From positions 1 through 5,676 of the forward strand of contig JAFPVN010000093.1 of assembly GCA_017395275.1 (NCBI GenBank): a stretch of 5,676 nucleotides of DNA, read 5' to 3'. This DNA comes from Candidatus Methanomethylophilaceae archaeon. GTDB taxonomy: Archaea; Thermoplasmatota; Thermoplasmata; Methanomassiliicoccales; Methanomethylophilaceae. Every line of letters begins with the position of its first letter. Within the stretch, counting starts at the first letter, position 1. Position numbers and translations under genes: made by a program. Below the pieces are notes generated by a model, which saw nothing but the letters and a program-made list of their open reading frames with translations, was not told the DNA's origin and searched no databases. This document shows positions 1 to 4,190 of this stretch, piece by piece.

Positions 1-144
1 ATGGTCCAGCGATGGGGCGATGCATTCGTAGCCGTCGTCGTTCTCGGAGAACTCTGCATCGGGGAATATCTTGGTGATGGCTTCCTTCACCTTGTCCGGG
101 TCTTCGCTCGGAAACACCGGGCAGGAGATCTTCACGGAGAGCAT
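1..144 (-). CDS. UPF0201/DUF54 RNA-binding protein, N-terminal part
   Basis: The minus strand encodes 48 residues from an ATG at 144 to the window edge, beginning MLSVKISCPVFPSEDPDKV and continuing through KEAITKIFPDAEF. The opening strand with a CPV(F/Y)P(S/T)EDP(D/E)KV pattern followed by an A-I-x-x-I-F-P-D helix is what I recognise as the start of the archaeal UPF0201 (DUF54) family, small proteins of roughly 140 residues related to ribosomal L5-like folds and described as RNA-binding and exosome-associated. About a third of the protein is present; the remainder lies outside the window. No Shine-Dalgarno precedes the ATG, and a TATA-like box sits 21-28 bases upstream, so a leaderless message is likely. 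Family assignment rests on remembered motif similarity only. Confidence 0.75.
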   Translation of the reverse strand, partial: MLSVKISCPVFPSEDPDKVKEAITKIFPDAEFSENDDGYECIAPSLDH

Positions 145-164
145 GGAGGATAATCGGGGAGAGG

Positions 165-172
165 ATATTAAT
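165..172 (-). promoter_or_regulatory. TATA-like box for the UPF0201 gene
   Basis: Read on the minus strand this is TTAATATC, 21-28 bases before the ATG at 144. An archaeal TATA box is centred about 25 bases upstream of the transcription start, so initiation would fall at or next to the start codon. This agrees with the lack of a Shine-Dalgarno there. Confidence 0.4.
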
Positions 173-192
173 GGTATTGGATGAGGGGATAG

Positions 193-312
193 CTCTGCCC
201 TGGCGGCCGGCTCCGCCGTCCGCAGGGCAGAGATAGGGAAAGACGGCATCCTTCGACGGGGACACTGTAGCCCCCGTCTCGGCTGCCTATTTGGACGGCG
301 GCTCCCGCCGCC
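193..312 (+). repeat. Three-hairpin GC-rich repeat element, copy A
   Basis: This 120-base element recurs at 3315-3435 in the same orientation. Hairpin I (193-232) has outer arms CTCTGCCC/GGGCAGAG and an inner GCGGCCGGC stem closed by a TCC loop. Hairpin II (245-287) has GGCA/TGCC at its base and GACGGGGAC pairing with GCCCCCGTC (255-263 with 270-278, one A·C mismatch) around an ACTGTA loop. Hairpin III (296-310) pairs CGGCGG with CCGCCG. It lies 14 bases past the stop codon of the minus-strand zinc-ribbon gene and about 20 bases upstream of the UPF0201 TATA-like box. It could be a 3' UTR structure, a small RNA, or a non-autonomous mobile element; no target-site duplication or coding capacity is visible. 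Confidence 0.8.
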
Positions 313-326
313 TAAAGAGGATAAGA

Positions 327-683
327 TCAGATTAAGAACGGAATCAATGACATCACGATCCCGACGGCGAACATCACCCACCCGGATATCCTGAGATACT
401 TCTCCGACTTCCTCACCCCTATCCTGTCGATGACGAAGGATGGAGCGAAGGGCATCAGCGACAGGGTGGTACCCAGTGCCAGAAGACCCAGACCGAAGAA
501 CTGGACGAAATGGCCGAGGAACACCGGTATGATGAACATCGCCAACGATACGAGAAGGCAGATGACGTAGAGGATGCCGAAGGTTTCAACTCTGTGCAGG
601 TAGCCGTAGAAGAGCTGCTCGCACAGCTCCGAGCAGTACTCCCCGTCGGTGGAGTTCCCGCAGAACTTACATCCCCCGGTCAT
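327..683 (-). CDS. Zinc-ribbon multi-spanning membrane protein
   Basis: A 118-residue protein of unknown function. Its N-terminus has four cysteines, C5-x2-C8 and C17-x3-C21 (CKFC ... YCSELC), a treble-clef or zinc-ribbon arrangement like that of DUF2116-type archaeal proteins. The rest is hydrophobic: spans at about residues 33-56, 61-82 and 98-118, with charged turns such as DRIGVRKSEKY between the second and third. It is expected in the cytoplasmic membrane with the zinc ribbon at one face. Its ATG overlaps the TGA of the upstream TetR gene as ATGA (680-683), and a GGGGGAGAG purine run just before it can serve as a ribosome binding site, so the two genes are probably translated together. 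It may be a regulated membrane partner or effector of the TetR protein; that role is inferred from context only. Confidence 0.8.
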   Translation of the reverse strand: MTGGCKFCGNSTDGEYCSELCEQLFYGYLHRVETFGILYVICLLVSLAMFIIPVFLGHFVQFFGLGLLALGTTLSLMPFAPSFVIDRIGVRKSEKYLRISGWVMFAVGIVMSLIPFLI

Positions 684-1255
684 CTCTCTCCCCCGTTGCC
701 GGATATCCCGTTCCTGAGCATGTTCTCGATGCGGGTCTGCGGATCGTCGAAATCCGAGATCCAGTCCAGGAAGGAACCGGTGGCGGTGACGTTGGCCATG
801 ATCATCAGGTATCCGGCCACGAAGTCGAAGTCCGGATACACCCTGATGACGGAATCGTACCTCTCCCCGAGGATGCTCTTCATGACATCCCCGGGGGTGC
901 GGTAGCCCTTGGGGAACCGGTGTCCCCGGCGGATGAAGAACAGGTATGCCCTCGCGATGTGCGAGTTGGATCTGAGGTAGGTGTAACAGGACTCCCAGAG
1001 GTTCATGGCGTAAGCGTTCAGCGACTGCACCGTCAGCTCCTCGGGGAGCTTCACGTAGGCCAGGATGCCCGTGACCTCGCGGCACACCTTCAGGAAGCAT
1101 TCGTCCATCAGCGCGCCCTTGGTGCCGAAATGCCTGAACACAAGGGACTGGGAACAAAGGGCGTCCATGGCGACACCTTCGGTGGAGAATGCTTCGCCGT
1201 CCTCGGCTATACGCACTATGGCGCATGACAGTATCTGTTCGCGTCTGTTGACCAT
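680..1255 (-). CDS. TetR-family transcriptional regulator
   Basis: A 191-residue protein with an N-terminal TetR-type helix-turn-helix. Residues 5-15 (REQILSCAIVR) form helix 1, and TEGVAMDALCSQSLVFRHFGTK at about 25-46 aligns with the family pattern T-x3-IA-x2-AGVS-x-G-x-LY-x-HF-x-x-K. Cysteine replaces the usual Val and Ser replaces Gly in the recognition helix, so the match is good but diverged. The remaining ~140 residues are helical and fit the ligand-binding and dimerisation domain. An open frame extends to 1462, but the region past 1255 is the complement of an HD-gene remnant and promoter DNA. The ATG at 1255 starts exactly where TetR homology starts and lies 26-32 bases from a TATA box, so I chose it. 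It probably controls itself and the coupled membrane gene; ligand and operator are unknown. Confidence 0.88.
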   Translation of the reverse strand: MVNRREQILSCAIVRIAEDGEAFSTEGVAMDALCSQSLVFRHFGTKGALMDECFLKVCREVTGILAYVKLPEELTVQSLNAYAMNLWESCYTYLRSNSHIARAYLFFIRRGHRFPKGYRTPGDVMKSILGERYDSVIRVYPDFDFVAGYLMIMANVTATGSFLDWISDFDDPQTRIENMLRNGISGNGGER

Positions 1256-1280
1256 CAGAGACGTGACTTCACATCTAAGG

Positions 1281-1287
1281 ATATAAG
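1281..1287 (-). promoter_or_regulatory. TATA box of the TetR/zinc-ribbon operon
   Basis: On the minus strand this reads CTTATAT followed by CC, 26-32 bases before the TetR ATG at 1255. The spacing places transcription start within a few bases of the ATG, so the first gene of the operon is probably leaderless or nearly so. No Shine-Dalgarno is present between the box and the ATG. Confidence 0.55.
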
Positions 1288-1405
1288 GGGAACGTGTTTG
1301 GGGACTCACCTGTTGAGGGTTTAGGGGGTTAACAGCGATTAAACCGAGTATTTGGATAGGAATAACAGTGCTTGATGCAGATGTTTGGATGAAATGTCCA
1401 TATGT

Positions 1406-1564
1406 GAGAGGATCGGCACGGATCCGGTGGCGACGAAGATCAAGCTGTCGGATCCGAAGCACAGCATGGACGCGGCGAGGTACTGCAGGACTTTGAATGA
1501 TTACGAGAGGAAGAGGGAAGAGAAGTACAGGAAGGCGGAGGAGTATCTGAAAGGATGCCTATGA
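1406..1564 (+). pseudogene. 3' remnant of an HD-domain (SpoT/Mesh1-like) hydrolase gene
   Basis: Bases 1406-1552 align without gaps to 3737-3883 of the HD gene downstream, with 12 differences in 147 positions counted by eye (about 92% identity). The translation ERIGTDPVATKIKLSDPKHS through EEYLK matches residues 82-130 of that protein, then diverges to GCL and a TGA at 1562. Homology begins abruptly at 1406; the N-terminal half with the HP and HD metal-binding motifs is absent. By chance or selection an ATG at 1394 reads in frame into the remnant, giving a possible 56-residue product. Of the changed codons, most alter the amino acid and four are silent, suggesting little purifying selection. 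It is best read as a decayed duplicate. Confidence 0.85.
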
Positions 1565-1601
1565 CCATTCCAACATATGTGCCAGCGTACACTCTGATAT
1601 G

Positions 1602-1617
1602 AAAACTAAAAATTAAA
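1602..1617 (-). terminator. Possible poly-T terminator of the 1709-2044 gene
   Basis: Read on the minus strand this AT-rich tract is TTTAATTTTTAGTTTT, about 90-105 bases past the TAA at 1709. Archaeal RNA polymerase commonly stops at T-rich runs without a hairpin. It is the only strong T-rich stretch on this strand between 1565 and 1708, a gap in which I see no gene. Confidence 0.35.
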
Positions 1618-1708
1618 TATCGAAAAGCATACGGTCAATTACACCATACGCACATGTCCGCAACCGTATCACAGATGTGAAACGAGAGTACGGACCGCTG
1701 TGCACTTT

Positions 1709-2044
1709 TTACACTAAGTCCTTGAATGCAAAGTAGGTGACTGCCCTCTTGGTGAAGGTCTTATCCACCTTGATTGTTCCGGCATCTATCAATTTCACTA
1801 TGGTTGACCTCGCTTCTTGCTCCTCGATCAACCCCTTCATCATGGCGATAAGAATGAGATCACACCTCTCCCCTTTGAAATCCAAACTGTTCAATGCATT
1901 AATGTAATCCTCATAAGTTCTTACAGAATCGATGGTTGAACTATGTTTCTTGCTCAGGAATTTGTCATACTGACCACGTTTCTCTTCGACAAAGGCGCGC
2001 ATCTTAGGGCTATAACTGTCTGGTTTGCGACCAAGTTTTCTCAA
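1709..2044 (-). CDS. Unrecognised protein, start uncertain and possibly N-terminally truncated
   Basis: A 111-residue frame if it starts at the TTG at 2044; the first in-frame ATG is at 2002 (97 residues, MRAFVEEKRG). The frame is open further upstream to 2107, reading EIGNAPFIPIFHYLRKLGRK, but has no ATG or GTG there, and no clear Shine-Dalgarno precedes either candidate start. I do not recognise the family. The N-terminal half is basic and helical (KKHSSTIDSVRTYEDYINAL); the C-terminal half (ERCDLILIAMMKG ... ARSTIVKLIDAGTIKV ... KRAVTYFAF) has the helix-helix-hairpin rhythm of a winged helix, so DNA binding is conceivable. It is divergent from the NTase gene at 2135, sharing a ~90-base intergenic region. 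It may be the regulator of that module, or the 3' end of a gene cut when the module arrived. Confidence 0.5.
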   Translation of the reverse strand: MRKLGRKPDSYSPKMRAFVEEKRGQYDKFLSKKHSSTIDSVRTYEDYINALNSLDFKGERCDLILIAMMKGLIEEQEARSTIVKLIDAGTIKVDKTFTKRAVTYFAFKDLV

Positions 2045-2106
2045 ATAATGGAATATCGGGATGAAGGGGGCATTACCTATCTCTTGGCTCGTACTCTGAC
2101 AACCTG

Positions 2107-2113
2107 TTTAATC
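2107..2113 (+). promoter_or_regulatory. Weak TATA-like box upstream of the NTase-HEPN operon
   Basis: The sequence TTTAATC (within CCTGTTTAATCCG) lies 22-28 bases before the NTase ATG at 2135, as expected for a leaderless archaeal transcript. No better AT-rich element is present in the 2045-2134 divergent intergenic region. Confidence 0.3.
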
Positions 2114-2134
2114 CGATGATACGATTCTGTACCA

Positions 2135-2782
2135 ATGTCCACCTTCAGATGCGAACGCATAACCAGGCGCGAACAAAAAATCGCACGTACACGCGCCAAC
2201 TGCCTCCTCCAGGAGATGAGAAGATGTCTACGCGACAGATACCGCATGACATTCCGCATCGCCGGCTCCGGATGCTGGGGCACAATGATCAAGAAACCCG
2301 ACGGAAGCTACGATCTGGATTACCAGATCTTCATCACCCGCAACTCGAAGGATTACGAATCCGTGAAGAAGGATCCCAAAAAAGTCAAGGATGCCATAAG
2401 AAACACGTTCGACAGGATGAGGAACACCGGTGAATCCTTCAAAGACTCCACCACCGCGATAACCCTGACCAACAGTCTGGGATCTGTGCATTACACCATC
2501 GATTTCGTCATACTCACCGAAATCGACGGGGAGACGAACATAATCCGCCAGGATAAAACCTCTAAACCTCCCAGATACTTCTGGAACCAACTGCCTCAGA
2601 AGTATGAGGACAGTTACAGATACTTCAAGGGACTCGGGTCGGATGAAAAGAAAACAATCATCGACAAAGTGATCGAGAGGAAATGCCGGGAGATCCACAA
2701 AGCTGTGAAGGATAAATCATCGAGCGAGATACTGATAGAGGAGATCAACAACCATGCTCACGGGAAAGGAATTCATCTCTGA
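2135..2782 (+). CDS. Nucleotidyltransferase (pol-beta-like fold), NTase of an NTase-HEPN pair
   Basis: A 215-residue protein with the full active-site signature of a pol-beta-type nucleotidyltransferase: G44-S45 in AGSGCWGTM, then D60-L-D62 in SYDLDYQIFIT as the first two metal-binding carboxylates, and D123 in YTIDFVIL as the third. This family transfers NMP from NTPs to protein, RNA or nucleotide acceptors. The protein is longer than minimal MNT antitoxins (about 100-140 residues): a basic helical N-terminus precedes the core, and a helical C-terminus (about 170-207) ends in EILIEEINNHAHG. YDLDY-type NTases of this size occur near mobile DNA in bacteria, from memory. Start: the frame opens just upstream, the ATG at 2135 is the first, there is no Shine-Dalgarno, and a weak TTTAAT lies ~25-30 bases before it. 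Its last 29 bases overlap the HEPN gene. Acceptor substrate unknown. Confidence 0.85.
   Translation: MSTFRCERITRREQKIARTRANCLLQEMRRCLRDRYRMTFRIAGSGCWGTMIKKPDGSYDLDYQIFITRNSKDYESVKKDPKKVKDAIRNTFDRMRNTGESFKDSTTAITLTNSLGSVHYTIDFVILTEIDGETNIIRQDKTSKPPRYFWNQLPQKYEDSYRYFKGLGSDEKKTIIDKVIERKCREIHKAVKDKSSSEILIEEINNHAHGKGIHL
2738..2743 (+). promoter_or_regulatory. Ribosome binding site of the HEPN gene inside the NTase gene
   Basis: GAGGAG ends 10 bases before the HEPN ATG at 2754 and lies within NTase codons for EEI. It supports 2754 as the HEPN start and, with the 29-base overlap, coupled translation of the two proteins. Confidence 0.5.
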
Positions 2783-3314
2783 TTACGAAAAGAACAGAGA
2801 AGATATAGAGAAGTGGTTCTCGATCAAATGCCCGGAGAAGTATCAGAGATTCGCTAAATTATTGGAATCGAACGGGGAGGATCCCACATGGAAGAGGATC
2901 GTGGACCTGTACAGGTATGATAAGCGTCTGATCTTCAACTGTTTCAGGTACCTATCGTTCCTTGAGGAATATCTGCGTGCGATTGTGGTGAGGCATGAAG
3001 ATATAGAAGATACGTACGAGAAATGGCAAAAGGAAACCATGTGGGAACTTGAAAAAGAATTGCAGAAAATGTACTGTAATGGATTTCATTTTGACAACCC
3101 AGATTTAGAAAAAGACATCGATAACGTACGTGAACTGAGGAATGCAGTATCCCATAACAGGATCCTTCTGGAAGAACCTCTGAGCGAGTACATCAAATCG
3201 TTGATTAGGATGTTGCCGGAAACTTATCGGGACAATTGCCGCAGAGACATAGTGGATTGTTCCAATGGATTGGTTGTTTCAGAACGTTGGTATCCATTGG
3301 AATATTTGGTATGA
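2754..3314 (+). CDS. HEPN-domain Abi-like protein, putative RNase toxin
   Basis: A 186-residue, almost wholly helical protein. Its key motif is R129-N-A-V-S-H134 in ELRNAVSHNRILL, the R-X4-6-H active site of HEPN ribonucleases in the context typical of Abi-like (Abi_2/AbiD/F-type) proteins, where 'LRN..(S/A)HNR' closes the second long helix. Helical segments at about 53-82 (FRYLSFLEEYLRAIVV) and 96-108 precede it. HEPN proteins with this motif usually cut RNA as dimers and act in toxin-antitoxin, abortive infection and CRISPR systems. HepT toxins of the MNT/HEPN type carry RX4HXY with a tyrosine that is AMPylated; here that position is R136, so any control by the NTase must differ. The gene overlaps the NTase and its TGA directly abuts hairpin element B. 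It looks intact. Toxicity is inferred. Confidence 0.78.
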   Translation: MLTGKEFISDYEKNREDIEKWFSIKCPEKYQRFAKLLESNGEDPTWKRIVDLYRYDKRLIFNCFRYLSFLEEYLRAIVVRHEDIEDTYEKWQKETMWELEKELQKMYCNGFHFDNPDLEKDIDNVRELRNAVSHNRILLEEPLSEYIKSLIRMLPETYRDNCRRDIVDCSNGLVVSERWYPLEYLV

Positions 3315-3435
3315 CTCTGCCCGGGCGGCCGGCTCCGCCGTCCGCCAGGCAGAGATATGGATAAAGCGGCATCCTTCGAGGGGAGCAATGTAGCTCCCCT
3401 CTCGGCTGCCTTGATTGAACGGCGGCTCCGCCGCC
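3315..3435 (+). repeat. Three-hairpin GC-rich repeat element, copy B
   Basis: Second copy of the element at 193-312, same orientation. Hairpin I (3315-3354, arms CTCTGCC/GGCAGAG, identical inner stem-loop) begins at the first base after the HEPN stop. Hairpin II (3368-3410) keeps GGCA/TGCC at the base and has a perfect nine-pair stem, GAGGGGAGC (3378-3386) with GCTCCCCTC (3393-3401), loop AATGTA. Hairpin III (3420-3435) is GGCGG/CCGCC-rich. Relative to copy A, C257-G276 becomes G3380-C3399 and G261-C272 becomes A3384-T3395, both compensatory, while A262·C271 becomes a G-C pair. It could terminate or stabilise the NTase-HEPN message, or be an RNA in its own right. No poly-T tail follows. Confidence 0.82.
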
Positions 3436-3493
3436 TCATCGGGATTGCCGTGCGGAATCAACAGATGAATACCGCCGGACCCATCGATACCAT

Positions 3494-3916
3494 ATGATCT
3501 GCACCCCGCTGACCTATCTTGCGATGCGCATAGCCTACGACGCGCACCACGGAGTGCTCGACCAGAGCGGTGCACCGTACGTGTTCCACCCGTTCACGGT
3601 GGCGCTGCTGCATGATGTCGTGGAGGACACGGACATTACGTTCGACGACCTGAGGGAGAAGGGGATTCCGGAATCGGTGATCGATCCGCTGAGGCTGATG
3701 ACCCATGACAAGGACGAGGATTACATGGCGTACATCGAGAGGATCGGCACGGATCCGATGGCGACGAAGGTCAAGCTGTCGGATCCGAAGCACAATATGG
3801 ACGCGTCGAAGTACTGCAGGCCTCTGAACGATTACGAGAGAAAGAGAGAAGAGAAGTACAGGAGGGCGGAGGAGTATCTGAAAGAAGTGTCAGATACCCG
3901 ACATACACGATTATAA
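3494..3916 (+). CDS. HD-domain hydrolase, small-alarmone-hydrolase-like, with internal deletion
   Basis: A 140-residue protein resembling the single-domain SpoT/Mesh1-type (p)ppGpp hydrolases found in bacteria and some archaea. It begins LTYLAMRIAYDAHHG ... GAPYVFHP, then LLHDVVEDTDITFDDL, then LMTHD ... VKLSDPKHN. Metal and substrate ligands can be assigned: H32, H40-D41, E44-D45, D97, N101. The spacing between H32 (of HP) and H40 (of HD) is only 8 residues; relatives I remember have about 20-26, normally filled by a helix (…VAxxM…xxVALLHDVVED). About 12-18 residues therefore seem lost in frame, which may disturb the metal site. The ATG at 3494 fits the family's usual N-terminus; no Shine-Dalgarno or TATA box is evident, and the gene follows element B by 58 bases. 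A decayed paralogue lies at 1406-1564. Activity on ppGpp or NADPH-type substrates is uncertain. Confidence 0.75.
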   Translation: MICTPLTYLAMRIAYDAHHGVLDQSGAPYVFHPFTVALLHDVVEDTDITFDDLREKGIPESVIDPLRLMTHDKDEDYMAYIERIGTDPMATKVKLSDPKHNMDASKYCRPLNDYERKREEKYRRAEEYLKEVSDTRHTRL

Positions 3917-4032
3917 AACACACCGCCGTCTCTTTCCAATCCCTTTGTCCTCAGTACTACAATGATAATCATGTCACTACCACCAGGGATTTCGGAAAAT
4001 CATATCCCCTACGATTGTTGGACGAAACATGA

Positions 4033-4053
4033 AGACGATAATAGCAATCGTCT
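4033..4053. terminator. Hairpin between convergent genes
   Basis: AGACGAT (4033-4039) and ATCGTCT (4047-4053) form a perfect seven-pair stem with a seven-base loop. It lies in the 3917-4188 gap between the plus-strand HD gene and the minus-strand genes, 17 bases past the minus-strand TGA at 4071. No T-run follows on either strand, so a role as terminator is only a suggestion. I see nothing else in 3917-4070. Confidence 0.25.
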
Positions 4054-4070
4054 ACGACTTCACTTGGTTG

Positions 4071-4190
4071 TCACATGTCCTTGAATACATCAGTGACAGC
4101 CTCAACCATCGGATCGCGGCATCCGGCGAAATCGTATTCCGTCGTCTCACGCATTGACGCTATCAAATCGGCCAAAGTAGTGTCGCTCTC
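4071..4190 (-). other. Possible frameshifted C-terminal extension or tiny ORF
   Basis: Directly past the TGA of the 4189-4662 gene, the frame one base further on stays open from 4214 to a TGA at 4071 and reads ATESDTTLADLIASMRETTE followed by YDFAGCRDPMVEAV and TDVFKDM. This looks protein-like: an acidic amphipathic segment with no rare-residue clusters. An ATG at 4154 alone would give 27 residues. It could be the true C-terminus of the upstream protein displaced by a single extra base between 4191 and 4214, an independent small protein, or chance. Confidence 0.35.

Noticed and set aside
327..1226. A 299-residue minus-strand frame spanning the TetR and zinc-ribbon region
   Set aside because: Only its last 118 residues are the real zinc-ribbon protein; the rest is an Arg/Pro/His-rich shadow of the TetR gene in another frame.
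1256..1462. Extension of the TetR protein to a start at 1462
   Set aside because: The first 69 residues are translated from the complement of the HD remnant and the promoter. The same N-terminal string appears in a minus-strand shadow of the HD gene, showing it comes from the duplicated DNA and not from a shared protein domain.
2116..2433. Plus-strand 105-residue and minus-strand 156-residue frames over the NTase gene
   Set aside because: They are shadows; only the 2135-2782 frame carries the ordered NTase motifs.
2135..3314. CBASS or AbiE system
   Set aside because: No CBASS effector (phospholipase, nuclease or membrane protein) or cap genes are present, the NTase is shorter than typical CD-NTases, and there is no AbiEi-like antitoxin. 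The HEPN partner fits an MNT/HEPN-like pair better.
193..3435. CRISPR array or classical IS/MITE for the repeated element
   Set aside because: Only two copies 3 kb apart, no spacer periodicity, no transposase, no terminal inverted repeats spanning the whole element and no target-site duplication visible.
3467..3499. Ten-codon leader ORF ending over the HD gene start
   Set aside because: The ATG at 3467 reads to a TGA overlapping the HD ATG, but it has no ribosome binding site and nothing marks it as an attenuator or leader peptide.
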